Positions 1 to 8,258 of a DNA stretch of 64,000 nt are shown here, one piece after another (position 1 is the stretch's first letter; each line of letters starts with the position of its first letter). The stretch lies in assembly GCA_034429215.1 (NCBI GenBank), contig DAOUGI010000094.1:7524-71523 (forward strand), read 5' to 3'. Both the position numbers and the translations under genes were made by a program. This DNA comes from JAFGOG01 sp034429215. Its GTDB lineage: Bacteria > Chloroflexota > Anaerolineae > JAAYZQ01. A model generated the notes under the pieces. It did no database searches. It was given only the letters and a program-made list of their open reading frames with translations, and had not been told where the DNA came from.

Positions 1-236
1 TACAGGATCAGCTCGGCGAGCGGGCGGAGCCAGTTGTAAAAGACCTGGGGATTGGTGCGAAAAGAGGTGATCGAAGCCACCACCATCGGGTTGTCTTTTT
101 CCCACAGGCCCGACTGAGGGCTACGAAAGTCGGGGATGCCGGACGGGGTGCTGACCCCGGCGCCGGTCAGCGCTACCGCATAGCGCGCGTGGCAGATCAG
201 CTCGGCGGCGTGCTCGATTTGGCTTTCGAGGCTCAT
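1..236 (-). CDS. SIR2-family NAD-dependent protein deacylase (sirtuin), N-terminal fragment
   Basis: Translation from the ATG at 236 gives 78 residues before the window edge. It contains the sirtuin NAD-binding signature GAGVSTPSGIPDFR followed by a GLWE segment, as in CobB/Sir2 proteins. Sirtuins remove acyl groups from protein lysines using NAD and act in the cytoplasm. A Shine-Dalgarno-like AAAGGACGGG precedes the start. The gene lies 14 bases downstream of endonuclease V on the same strand, so the two probably share the promoter near position 1000. The zinc-binding and C-terminal parts lie outside the window, so the exact subclass cannot be judged. Confidence 0.9.
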   Translation of the reverse strand, partial: MSLESQIEHAAELICHARYAVALTGAGVSTPSGIPDFRSPQSGLWEKDNPMVVASITSFRTNPQVFYNWLRPLAELIL

Positions 237-250
237 GAATATCCCGTCCT

Positions 251-967
251 TTAGAAAAGCGGCAACTGACCCTTACCGGGTTTGATAGGTAGGCTCGCCT
301 GGCTGGCAACCTCGTGAGCGAGACGGGTTGGCTCGGGCAGGCGGTAGCCCTTGACACAGCGCAGGACCAGGTCACGGGCAGTATCGATGTCTACCCGGTG
401 GCCGACCGACACATACAACGGTTGGGCGCCGGCCTTGGTACGGACCACCGCGCCGATAACCTCCCCACCAGCCCCCTTGTTAGAATAAAGGTAGACCCAG
501 TCGCCCATTGCCTTGCCAGGCGCATCATGAGAACCGATGAGACGGGACTTGGCACAGCCGATGCTGAGGCTATCGAGGATGACCCCCAGGTGAGCGGCCA
601 GGCCCAGGCGGCGGGGATGGGCGATGCCCTGTGCGTCGAACAGGAACAGATCCGGCCAGGTCGTGAGCTTGTCCAGAGCAGCAAGCACCGCCGGTCCCTC
701 GCGAAAGGCCAGCAGGCCCGGCCGATAAGGGAAGGTAACGGGCGCCTCACCCAGGCTGAAATCCAGCGGTTCGAGGTCGGGGAAGCTGAGCACGACGGCC
801 GCTGCTCGCGCCACGTCGTTCTGAAAGCCAACGTCAACCCCTGCCACCGTCTTGATGGCGCTTCGCTTGCCTTTGAAGCGGGCGACCACTTGTCCTGCCA
901 GCCTGGCCTGAAGGGTTTCGGCCTCTTTGACTGGCAAGTCCCATGGATGAGAAACTGCCAGTTTCAC
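251..967 (-). CDS. nfi: Endonuclease V (deoxyinosine 3' endonuclease)
   Basis: The 238-residue product has the length and the catalytic layout of bacterial endonuclease V: GVDVGF with Asp45, FREGP with Glu90, and FLFDAQGIAHPRRLG with Asp111. These correspond to the metal-binding acidic residues of the family. The enzyme nicks DNA one base 3' of deoxyinosine and starts repair of deaminated adenine. Translation begins at a GTG (965-967) with GGGGGT upstream. The gene is first in a two-gene unit with the sirtuin and has its own promoter, back to back with that of the lipid operon. Confidence 0.96.
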   Translation of the reverse strand: MKLAVSHPWDLPVKEAETLQARLAGQVVARFKGKRSAIKTVAGVDVGFQNDVARAAAVVLSFPDLEPLDFSLGEAPVTFPYRPGLLAFREGPAVLAALDKLTTWPDLFLFDAQGIAHPRRLGLAAHLGVILDSLSIGCAKSRLIGSHDAPGKAMGDWVYLYSNKGAGGEVIGAVVRTKAGAQPLYVSVGHRVDIDTARDLVLRCVKGYRLPEPTRLAHEVASQASLPIKPGKGQLPLF

Positions 968-997
968 TGATACTGACCCCCGATTATCGCTGTCACT

Positions 998-1026
998 ACT
1001 CTAACACAAAACCTGCCCTTTGGCAA
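998..1026 (-). promoter_or_regulatory. Promoter of nfi-sirtuin
   Basis: On the minus strand TTGCCA (1021-1026), a 17-base spacer and TAGAGT (998-1003) form a sigma-70-like promoter with TG one base before the -10. The GTG of nfi lies about 24 bases beyond the expected start site. Confidence 0.7.
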
Positions 1027-1028
1027 GC

Positions 1029-1057
1029 TTGACAGAGGTAAGCATTTCGGGTAAGAT
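1029..1057 (+). promoter_or_regulatory. Promoter of the acyltransferase-pimA-like operon
   Basis: TTGACA (1029-1034), a 17-base spacer and TAAGAT (1052-1057). Its -35 box is only two bases from the -35 box of the divergent nfi promoter. Confidence 0.7.
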
Positions 1058-1085
1058 TCTTGACTGAAGGGAAGAGGACACAGGA

Positions 1086-2072
1086 TTGCACGATTATCTC
1101 GTTTATGGCCTGTATCGACTCGCAGGCATTCTGGTGCGCTTTTTACCCCCGCGCGTTGCCTACTGGATCGCAGAATGGGGAGGAGGGCTCGTCTACAGGC
1201 TTTCACCCGGGCTCCAACGCTCTGCGGGCGATAACATGCGCCACGTATTGGGGCCGGATGCGCCAGAAGCAGCAGTGCAGGCGCATGTGCGCGGGATCTG
1301 CACTAATTTACTCAAGAACTATTACGATCTGCTCCGCGCCAACCGCCTGACTCCCGGCGAGCTCAAGAGGCAGGTACAGATCGACGGTCGAGAGATCGTG
1401 CAGGACGACTTGGCTCGAGGGCAAGGGATCCTTTTCGTCACACCGCATTTGGGCGACTTGGAGGTGATGATGCACATCCCTTCCGTCTTGGGATATTCGG
1501 CTACCGGTGTCATGGAACATATCAAGCCTGAACGCCTCTATCAGTACACTATAAAGCAGCGGACAAGCCAAGGAGTGCATTTGATCCCATCGGATGGGCC
1601 GATGATAGGCCTAATCCGGGCGCTGAAGCGGGGGGACATTGTGGGTCTGGCCTGCGATCGAGCGTTGACAGACAATGGCTATCGAGTGCCCTTTTTCGGT
1701 TCGCCAGCGCTGCTCCCTGATGGTGCGGTGCGACTCGCCCTGCGCACCGGCACACCGCTGTTCGCTGCCTTCACAGAGCGATTGCCTGATAATTCATTCC
1801 GTGTTGATATTGAACCGGTGTTGCGACCGGAGGGAGCGCCGCGCAAGAGCGCGGACGAAGCGGCGGTGACGGCCGGCATGGAAAAGCTGGTAGCGCTCAT
1901 GGAACGCTATATCTCCCGGCACCCGGAGCAATGGACACTGTCGGTCCCGATCTGGCGTGTGCCGCGACCGGAGGGAGTGCCGCCTGCCTTTGGCGGCCCC
2001 GCTCCTGGCGGCCTGGTGGAGCAACCCGAGCGAAGCGAGTCCCGGAGCGCCGGCGGAGCGGATCAAGAATGA
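1086..2072 (+). CDS. Lysophospholipid acyltransferase family protein (LpxL/HtrB superfamily; PatA-like by context)
   Basis: This 328-residue protein has the acyltransferase motif HLGDLE (His121, Glu126), matching the H-x4-D/E catalytic pair of the HtrB/LpxL superfamily, and a PSDGPMIGLIRALKRGDIVG block typical of the family. Translation appears to start at a TTG (1086) about nine bases after a GAGG element. It overlaps the next gene by ATGA. Sitting with a PimA-like glycosyltransferase and a CDP-alcohol phosphatidyltransferase, it most likely acylates a phosphatidylinositol mannoside, as mycobacterial PatA does. That role is inferred from context. A lipid-A-type acyltransferase is the alternative, but no lipid A genes are nearby. 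Confidence 0.85.
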   Translation: MHDYLVYGLYRLAGILVRFLPPRVAYWIAEWGGGLVYRLSPGLQRSAGDNMRHVLGPDAPEAAVQAHVRGICTNLLKNYYDLLRANRLTPGELKRQVQIDGREIVQDDLARGQGILFVTPHLGDLEVMMHIPSVLGYSATGVMEHIKPERLYQYTIKQRTSQGVHLIPSDGPMIGLIRALKRGDIVGLACDRALTDNGYRVPFFGSPALLPDGAVRLALRTGTPLFAAFTERLPDNSFRVDIEPVLRPEGAPRKSADEAAVTAGMEKLVALMERYISRHPEQWTLSVPIWRVPRPEGVPPAFGGPAPGGLVEQPERSESRSAGGADQE

Positions 2073-3241
2073 AGATCGGATTCGTTGCGCCGTACGATTG
2101 GTCAGTACCCGGTGGGGTGAAGCACCACATAGAAGCCCTGGGCCAGGAGTTCAAGGGCGCCGGCCACGAGGTCAAGATCCTCACCGCCGGCGCGCGCAAC
2201 AAACATGCCCTGGAACAGCCGCCGCCGGACCTGATCCAGATCGAAGGCCCGGTTGTGCCACTGCCCACGAGCGGATCGGAGGCACGCGTTGTGCTCTCAT
2301 CCCGCTTTTCCCACAAGGTGAAAACGATCCTCGTCCGGGAACGCTTTGACGTCATCCATCTGCACGAGCCGTTGATGCCGGTTATCTGCCCCCTGGCTTT
2401 GCGCCACTCCAAGGTGTACCCGCACACGCTGGTGGTGGCTACTTTTCATGCCTATCGCGAGAAAGAAAATGTCGGCTACAAGCTCGGCCGCCCCATCCTG
2501 CACAGGTGCTTGGGCCGGCTTGACGGCCGGATCGCAGTTTCCGAGGCAGCCAGGGAGTACACTGCCGGCTACTTTCCAGGCGACTACCGGATTATCTCCA
2601 ACGGCGTTGATTTGGCCCGCTTTGGGAACAGCAACCTGGAACCTGTCCTACAGTTCGCCGATGGGCGACCCAATATTCTGTTCGTAGGCCGCCTGGAAAA
2701 GCGCAAAGGGTTTGTGCACCTTTTGCGGGCATTCGTCGAGGTCCAGGCCAAGATGCCTCAAGCACGCTTGATTGTGGCCGGCGCGTTCAACCGGGAACAG
2801 CAGGAGCCATTTGTCCGTCAGGCGGAAAGCGACGGCCTGCATGATGTACATTTCATCAATTGGCCACCCAACGACATGCTGGCCCGATTGTACCAGACGG
2901 CCGATCTCCTGTGTGCTCCGTCCACCGGCTTTGAGAGCTTTGGCCTGGTTCTGGTGGAAGCGATGGCTGCCAACCGCCCTGTGGTGGCGTCAGACATACC
3001 AGGCTATCGCGCAGTGGTGCGCCACGAGGTCGATGGCCTCCTGGTCCCGCCCGGCGATGAGGCAGGGTTGGCCGCGGCGCTGCTGCGCCTGTTGGCCGAC
3101 AAGGAACAGCAGGAGCGCATGGGACGCAACAGCCGGGAGCGAGCCGAATCGTTCGCGTGGGACCTGGTAGCCACCAAGGTACTGGCTTATTACGATGAAC
3201 TCCGAAAGCAAAGGGGACTAGAAGACCATGACATCTCTTGA
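2069..3241 (+). CDS. GT4 glycosyltransferase, PimA-like (phosphatidylinositol alpha-mannosyltransferase candidate)
   Basis: The 390-residue protein starts at the ATG that overlaps the stop of the acyltransferase (ATGA). An upstream in-frame extension is unlikely because it would read through the previous gene. It shows the GT-B/GT4 pattern: an N-terminal PGGVKHH loop (residues 14-20), ATFHAY with His127, VGRLEKRKGF with Arg208 and Lys213, and the E-x7-E motif ESFGLVLVE (Glu289 and Glu297). The N-terminus, MKIGFVAPYDWSVPGGV, closely resembles mycobacterial PimA, which transfers mannose from GDP-mannose to phosphatidylinositol at the inner membrane face. The family is clear. The exact sugar and acceptor are inferred from the neighbours. 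Confidence 0.88.
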   Translation: MKIGFVAPYDWSVPGGVKHHIEALGQEFKGAGHEVKILTAGARNKHALEQPPPDLIQIEGPVVPLPTSGSEARVVLSSRFSHKVKTILVRERFDVIHLHEPLMPVICPLALRHSKVYPHTLVVATFHAYREKENVGYKLGRPILHRCLGRLDGRIAVSEAAREYTAGYFPGDYRIISNGVDLARFGNSNLEPVLQFADGRPNILFVGRLEKRKGFVHLLRAFVEVQAKMPQARLIVAGAFNREQQEPFVRQAESDGLHDVHFINWPPNDMLARLYQTADLLCAPSTGFESFGLVLVEAMAANRPVVASDIPGYRAVVRHEVDGLLVPPGDEAGLAAALLRLLADKEQQERMGRNSRERAESFAWDLVATKVLAYYDELRKQRGLEDHDIS

Positions 3242-3956
3242 GCAACGAGCCCGTGACATCAGCCGCCCCGTTCTGGAGGCGATAGGCCGGGTGCTGGCCC
3301 GGGCCCACATCTCTCCCAACTGGGTGACGGCCGCCGGGCTCATCATCACTGTCGGGGCCGGTGTGCTTGCCGGGATGGGATACTTTCTCTGGGCTGCGGT
3401 GGTCTATACCGCCGGTGCTCTGTGCGACGCGCTGGATGGGACACTGGCCCGGCTCAGCGGCAGAAGCAGCCGGTTTGGCGCCTTTCTGGACTCTACCCTG
3501 GATCGCATCGAAGAGGTGATCCTCTTTCTGGGCCTGACCGTCTTTTACACGCGGCAGGGCAGCGAGTGGGAGCCTCCTCTTATCCTGGCGGCCATCGCCG
3601 CCTCACTGATGGTCAGCTACACCCGAGCGCGGGCTGAGGGGTTGGGCGTGGCCTGCCAGGAAGGACTGTTCTCACGGGCAGTGCGTGTGACCATCACCGT
3701 CGCCGGCTTGGTGTTGAACCAGGTGCTCATCATGCTGATCATCCTGGTCGTGGCCAGCTCGTTTACCGCGCTGCAACGCATGGTTCACGTGTGGCGGATG
3801 ACGGGCGGCGAAGCCGGAGGCTGGCAGCCGCCCAAGAAACCGTTCATCACCCCCGGCATGGCCGTGCAAACAGACCGGGATGATCTTCCCCCGGTGCAGC
3901 CGGGTGGGCCGACCCCGCCGCCGTCCGAGGACGACAACACTGGAGATGAACTATGA
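3228..3956 (+). CDS. CDP-alcohol phosphatidyltransferase family membrane protein (PI- or PI-phosphate-synthase candidate)
   Basis: The 242-residue membrane protein carries the complete CDP-alcohol phosphotransferase signature at residues 67-92: D-x2-DG-x2-AR-x8-G-x3-D-x3-D, beginning DALDGTLARLSG. Such enzymes move a phosphatidyl group from CDP-diacylglycerol to an alcohol such as inositol phosphate or glycerol phosphate. It overlaps the upstream glycosyltransferase by 14 bases and the downstream exchanger by ATGA. The neighbouring PimA-like enzyme makes inositol phosphate the most economical acceptor. Phosphatidylglycerophosphate synthase is possible. The C-terminal 60 residues are polar and proline-rich. 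Confidence 0.9.
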   Translation: MTSLEQRARDISRPVLEAIGRVLARAHISPNWVTAAGLIITVGAGVLAGMGYFLWAAVVYTAGALCDALDGTLARLSGRSSRFGAFLDSTLDRIEEVILFLGLTVFYTRQGSEWEPPLILAAIAASLMVSYTRARAEGLGVACQEGLFSRAVRVTITVAGLVLNQVLIMLIILVVASSFTALQRMVHVWRMTGGEAGGWQPPKKPFITPGMAVQTDRDDLPPVQPGGPTPPPSEDDNTGDEL

Positions 3957-5038
3957 AATACCTGAACATATTGCTCGTCTTTTGCGCCGTTGCCATCGCC
4001 GCCGAGCTGGCGGGGTGGAGCCCTCTTATCGTCTTTATATCCTCCGGTCTGGCATTGATCCCGTTGGCCGGGCTGATCGGCCAATCCACAGAGGCGCTGG
4101 CCACGCACGTCGGGCCACGATTGGGCGGGCTGCTCAACGCCACATTGGGCAACGCCGCCGAGTTGATCATCACGATTGTCGCCATCCGCGAGGGGTTGAT
4201 CAACCCCGCCATCCGCGATGAGCTGATGGAGCTGGTGCGGGCATCGCTGACCGGCTCTATCCTGGGCAACATCCTGCTGGTGCTCGGCTTTAGCATCCTG
4301 CTGGGCGGGATCAAGCATGGCATTCAAAAGTTCAACCGGACCCACGCCGGCGTCAATTCGACGCTGTTGCTGTTGGCCGTGGCGGCGCTGGTCATCCCGT
4401 CGTTGTTCAGCCACACCATCGACCAGGTCAACCACGCCGCCGTAGAGTACTTGAGCCTGGGCGTAGCCGGGGTCATGATCTTGATGTACATCCTGGCCAT
4501 GGTCTTTCAGTTCAAGCAGCCTACCGGGCTAACCCAAGACGAAGAGCTTGCGGCTGCCAAACAGGAGGCTCCTCACTGGTCGGTGCGCAAGGCGGGGATC
4601 GTCCTGGGGCTGTCCACGGTGGCCATCGCCTGGATGAGTGAGATCCTGGTGGGCACCATCGAGCACCTGGTGACCGAGATCGGCATCCCCTCCTTCTTCT
4701 TGGGGATCATCATCATCCCGATCATCGGCAACGTGGCCGAGCACCTGGTCGCGGTGCAGGTAGCGTTGAAGAACAAAATGGAGCTGAGCCTGGCCATCTC
4801 GGTGGGCTCCAGCCTGCAAATCGCCCTGTTCGTAGCGCCGCTGCTGGTGTTTGTCAGCCTGCTGATGGGCAATCCGTTGACCCTGGTGTTTAACCAATTC
4901 GAGCTGATCGCCTTGATGGCAGCGGTGTTCATCGCCGGGTGGGTGTCGATGGACGGCGAGTCCAACTGGCTGGAAGGAGCAATGCTACTGGGGATCTATG
5001 CCATCATCGGGCTGGCCTTCTTCTGGCTGCCAACCTAA
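3953..5038 (+). CDS. Calcium/proton exchanger (CaCA superfamily, CAX/ChaA type)
   Basis: The 361-residue, very hydrophobic protein has two homologous halves with the cation-binding alpha repeats GNAAELIITIVAIREG (first half) and GNVAEHLVAVQVALKNK (second half), the hallmark of CAX exchangers. These proteins move Ca2+ out of the cytoplasm against protons. About eleven membrane segments can be seen, with an acidic loop near residues 185-200 between the halves. Its ATG overlaps the TGA of the phosphatidyltransferase gene, so it is the fourth cistron of the lipid operon. A functional link to the lipids is not evident. A strong hairpin follows. Confidence 0.92.
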   Translation: MKYLNILLVFCAVAIAAELAGWSPLIVFISSGLALIPLAGLIGQSTEALATHVGPRLGGLLNATLGNAAELIITIVAIREGLINPAIRDELMELVRASLTGSILGNILLVLGFSILLGGIKHGIQKFNRTHAGVNSTLLLLAVAALVIPSLFSHTIDQVNHAAVEYLSLGVAGVMILMYILAMVFQFKQPTGLTQDEELAAAKQEAPHWSVRKAGIVLGLSTVAIAWMSEILVGTIEHLVTEIGIPSFFLGIIIIPIIGNVAEHLVAVQVALKNKMELSLAISVGSSLQIALFVAPLLVFVSLLMGNPLTLVFNQFELIALMAAVFIAGWVSMDGESNWLEGAMLLGIYAIIGLAFFWLPT

Positions 5039-5044
5039 GAATAA

Positions 5045-5077
5045 AACCTCCCGCAGGCTGCTAACCTGCGGGAGGTT
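5045..5077. terminator. Bidirectional hairpin between the exchanger gene and asnS
   Basis: A 13-base-pair perfect stem (5045-5057 with 5065-5077) and a 7-base loop lie between two convergent stop codons. AT pairs flank the stem on both sides, so it can serve both strands. Confidence 0.8.
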
Positions 5078-5089
5078 AAGTAGTGACAA

Positions 5090-6436
5090 CTAGGGATAGA
5101 TGCGGCCCAGTAGGCGCGGGAACGGGATCGTCTCGCGGATGTGGCTCAGGCCGCAGATCCACATAACGGTCCGCTCCAGGCCCAGTCCAAAGCCGCTGTG
5201 CGGCACCGAACCGTAACGCCGCAGGTCCAGGTACCACTCGTAGGCATCGCGGGGCAGCTTGTGGCGCTCGATCTGGGCTTCCAGGAAAGCCAGGTCGCCC
5301 GAGCGCTCGCCGCCGCCAATGATCTCGCCATACCCCTCCGGCGCCAGCAGGTCAGCAGAGCGGCAGGTCTCGGGCCGGTCCGGCTCTTGGGCCATGTAGA
5401 AAGCCTTGACCTCAGTCGGGTAATGATGGACAAAGACTGGCCGGTCGAACTGGGAAGCCACGTAGGTCTCGTGCGGTGAGCCAAAATCGTCGCCCCAGGT
5501 GATGGCCGGCACCGGCTCATCGTTTGGCGGGATCACCACACCCGCTGCGGCGGCGCGGTTGATCATCTCCACCGCCTGGTCGTAGTGGATGCGCGGGAAA
5601 GGCGGCTGCACCCTTTCCAGGTGGCTCAGGTCGCGGCCCAGCAGCTTGAGCTCGTTGCTGCGCTGCTCGAGCGTGGTCTGGACGATGTAACTGACGAACT
5701 GCTCCTGGACCTCCAGGTCACCCCACAGGTCCACGTAGGCCATCTCCGGCTCGACCATCCAGAACTCTTGGATGTGGCGCCGGGTCTTGCTCTTTTCGGC
5801 GCGGAAGGTCGGCCCGAAGCAGTAGACCTTGCCAAAAGCCATGATATCGGCCTCGTTGTAGAGCTGCCCGCTCTGGCTCAGGTAGGCCGGCGTGCCATGA
5901 TAGTCGGTCTGGAATAGCGTAGTCGTCCCTTCACAGGCAGCCGGGGTCAGGATGGGCGTGTCCATCAAAATAAAGCCGTGATCGTCCAGCCAGTCGCGGA
6001 TGGCCTTGATGATCGTGGCCCGTACCCGCAGCGCGGCCCACTGGCGCGAGGAGCGGATCCACAGGTGGCGGTTGCCCAACAAAAAGTCGATGCCGTGCTC
6101 TTTGAGGGTGATCGGGTATTCTTCGGTGACGAACTGGACAACCTCCAGGTCGGTCACGTCGATCTCGATCCCGCCGGGGATGCCCGGCGCGCGCTCGTCG
6201 GCGCGGACCCGGCCGGTGACGATCAGCGACGATTCTTGGGTCAACCGCTGGGCTGCATCAAAGGCCTCGGAGGAGACCTCCTTCTTAAAGACGACACACT
6301 GGATGATCCCGGTGCCGTCGCGGACCTGCAAGAATTGAAGCTTGCCCTTGCCGGTCTTGGCATAGAGCCAGCCCTTGATAATTACCTCTTTGCCGACGTG
6401 ATCGGCGATCTTTTCGATGTAAACGTGTTCGGCCAT
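5090..6436 (-). CDS. asnS: Asparaginyl-tRNA synthetase
   Basis: The 448-residue class IIb synthetase has an N-terminal OB-fold anticodon-binding domain (about 1-110) and a catalytic domain with motif 2 around FRAEKSKTRRH and motif 3 GFGLGLERTVMW near the C-terminus. The length and the KSKTRRH segment fit AsnRS rather than the longer bacterial AspRS. It charges tRNA-Asn with asparagine. The ATG at 6436 follows AAAGAGGAAAC. A promoter lies 240 bases upstream, so the transcript has an unusually long leader, described separately. Confidence 0.96.
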   Translation of the reverse strand: MAEHVYIEKIADHVGKEVIIKGWLYAKTGKGKLQFLQVRDGTGIIQCVVFKKEVSSEAFDAAQRLTQESSLIVTGRVRADERAPGIPGGIEIDVTDLEVVQFVTEEYPITLKEHGIDFLLGNRHLWIRSSRQWAALRVRATIIKAIRDWLDDHGFILMDTPILTPAACEGTTTLFQTDYHGTPAYLSQSGQLYNEADIMAFGKVYCFGPTFRAEKSKTRRHIQEFWMVEPEMAYVDLWGDLEVQEQFVSYIVQTTLEQRSNELKLLGRDLSHLERVQPPFPRIHYDQAVEMINRAAAAGVVIPPNDEPVPAITWGDDFGSPHETYVASQFDRPVFVHHYPTEVKAFYMAQEPDRPETCRSADLLAPEGYGEIIGGGERSGDLAFLEAQIERHKLPRDAYEWYLDLRRYGSVPHSGFGLGLERTVMWICGLSHIRETIPFPRLLGRIYP

Positions 6437-6669
6437 TGTTTCCTCTTTCTCGATTTGTCATGTGAGCAGGGAAGGATCCTTTTCCACCCTGCACTGCTAA
6501 AATCAACGGAATAGCTCGACGGGCGCCAGGCCAAAATTCGCCTGGCAGCCGACGAACCGGCCGAACCGCGTCGCGATCGGGGTCCATCTTGCTGCCATAA
6601 ATGCCTCCCTCGTGCCATGCCTGTGGCGGCAGAACTCGGCCGGCGACTCCTGGTCGCCGGCGAGCAACG
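6437..6669 (-). promoter_or_regulatory. Long structured 5' leader of asnS with a small upstream ORF (possible T-box-like control)
   Basis: About 230 bases separate the predicted start site from the asnS ATG. Three things are visible: an 8-bp hairpin with a 7-base loop near the 5' end; a 31-codon ORF (6598 to 6503, beginning MAARWTPIATR) behind an AGGGAGG site; and, just before asnS, a hairpin (6466-6492) whose 5' arm reads GCAGGGTGG. The last resembles the T-box antiterminator core AGGGUGG, but the rest of the consensus (NACCGCG) is absent, no specifier stem could be assigned, and the base after UGG does not fit a G73 tRNA-Asn. Regulation is likely from the length. The T-box identity is doubtful. 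Confidence 0.35.
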
Positions 6670-6675
6670 GGCGAT

Positions 6676-6704
6676 ATTATAACAGAAGTAGGTCAACTTG
6701 GCAA
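6676..6704 (-). promoter_or_regulatory. Promoter of asnS
   Basis: On the minus strand TTGCCA (6699-6704), a 17-base spacer and a perfect TATAAT (6676-6681) preceded by TGT (extended -10). Confidence 0.8.
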
Positions 6705-6710
6705 CTTGTG

Positions 6711-8258
6711 CTACTTGGTCCAGGAGATGACCCTCTCACTGGCCCACTCGTAGCGGATGCCCAGGGGGTCGAGATGATCGCCGAACATGGGGCGCTGCCC
6801 AGAGCCATCAGCGCTCATCACATAGATGCGCCATGGGCCATCGCGATTGGAAAGGAAGGCGATATGTCGGCCATCCGGCGACCAGGCCGGGGACACATTG
6901 CTGGGCGGTTGGTCCAGATCCGGGTCGCTGTGGGTAAGCTGCGCCCGCCCTGAGCCATCCACGGCGTTCATGACGAATATCTCCCAATGGTTGTGCACGC
7001 GGCCCATGAAGGCGATGCGCCCGCCGCCGGGCGAAAAGCTGGGCGAGCCGTCCCAGGCGCTGCTGCTCGCAAAGCGGCCGGTGGAGATCTGCTCCCCCAG
7101 CTCGATCCAGGCCAGACCTCGGTCACCGGCGTAGACGATCCGGTCCCGCGCCGGATCCCAGGCTGGAGAGTGCGGCGCCTTGTCGTCCAACGGCAGGCTC
7201 ACAAACTCGCCGGTTTTCAGATTGGCGACCCAGATTTGGCCGACAGAAGTGGGCGGCAGGCTGAAGCAGTAGCCAAAGAAACAGACCTCGCCGCCTCCGC
7301 CATAGCTGTAATTGATGCTGAACGCCAAGCGAGAGCCATCAGAGGACCAGGCAGGCTCTTTGAGCAAGTTGCCATCCACCGCCCGCTCTTCCCCGCCGCC
7401 ATCTGGCCGGATGCGGTAGATGCCCCACGGTGAGCGCCACCGGCTAAAAGCGATCTCTGTTCCATCCGGCGACCAGGCGGGATCCAGGCCGTCGGCCAGG
7501 CGGCGGAGACCGCTGCCATCGGCGTTGATGGTATAAATGTCACCGCCGCTGCTGACCTGGAAGGCCAACCGGCCGGCGCCAGGGCTCACCGGCCGGTTGG
7601 CGGCCGCCCGGCGTGTCGGGGTTGGCGCGGCAGCAAGCCGGTCGCCCAGGGTAATGGCCCCGATCCGCCACAGGCCGCGCTCTGGCACGATCTGCAGCGT
7701 CATCGTCTGAGAAGTAACCCCTTCCCCATCGGCTTCTGCCCAACGCAGGAGCACGCGCGCCTCATAGCCGCTGACCGCCTGTGCCGCATGGTTTTGGCGG
7801 CCCGGTTGCCGCAGCTCCAGCAGTGTGGCCTCGGTCAGCCTTGAGCCGGCCAAGGTGAACTGAGGCAGGAGCGTTGCGCCGTACTCCTGCCGGACCTGGT
7901 CTGTCAGGTGGAGCCGGAAAGCATCGGCAGCATCCCCCGCTACCAGGCGCGCCAGGAAATCGGCGACCGCCCGCTCGACAAGCAGATTGTCGAGCTGAGA
8001 AAAACCGGCTGGCCGCGTCGTTTGGGGTGTGGGCGACGGCGAAGGTGATCCGGCCAACGGCCGGGTCGCTGTGGCCAAAGGGAGCAGCTCTTGTCCTTGG
8101 TGACTTGGCCAAGGGGTAAAGGTGGCCGTCGCCGCCAGTGGAATAGCCGTCGGCACCGGACTGGGCTGGGCGCCACATGTGACAAGCAGGATGAGGGCCA
8201 CACCCAGGATGAGGAGAGTGACAGCCTTCCGCATAACGGTCGTCATGGTGTTACTCAT
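6711..8258 (-). CDS. Lipoprotein with C-terminal TolB-like (PD40/WD40-like) beta-propeller
   Basis: The start region carries a lipoprotein signal (MRKAVTLLILGVALILLVTC, lipid on Cys) and then a Thr/Pro-rich spacer. A mixed domain of about 130 residues follows. The C-terminal half has five or six repeats of the type AWSPDGTEIAF, the PD40 pattern of TolB-like six-bladed propellers. It is probably a surface-anchored binding protein. It is the last gene of the MacA/MacB operon and overlaps the permease stop by eight bases if the ATG at 8258 is used. ATGs at 8246 and 8234 keep the signal peptide too. The ligand is unknown. Confidence 0.8.
   Translation of the reverse strand: MSNTMTTVMRKAVTLLILGVALILLVTCGAQPSPVPTAIPLAATATFTPWPSHQGQELLPLATATRPLAGSPSPSPTPQTTRPAGFSQLDNLLVERAVADFLARLVAGDAADAFRLHLTDQVRQEYGATLLPQFTLAGSRLTEATLLELRQPGRQNHAAQAVSGYEARVLLRWAEADGEGVTSQTMTLQIVPERGLWRIGAITLGDRLAAAPTPTRRAAANRPVSPGAGRLAFQVSSGGDIYTINADGSGLRRLADGLDPAWSPDGTEIAFSRWRSPWGIYRIRPDGGGEERAVDGNLLKEPAWSSDGSRLAFSINYSYGGGGEVCFFGYCFSLPPTSVGQIWVANLKTGEFVSLPLDDKAPHSPAWDPARDRIVYAGDRGLAWIELGEQISTGRFASSSAWDGSPSFSPGGGRIAFMGRVHNHWEIFVMNAVDGSGRAQLTHSDPDLDQPPSNVSPAWSPDGRHIAFLSNRDGPWRIYVMSADGSGQRPMFGDHLDPLGIRYEWASERVISWTK

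Noticed and set aside
6466..6492. A definite T-box riboswitch upstream of asnS
   Set aside because: Only the AGGGTGG part of the consensus is present, no specifier stem with an AAC codon could be drawn, and the base after UGG does not fit G73 of tRNA-Asn. Kept only as a weak possibility.
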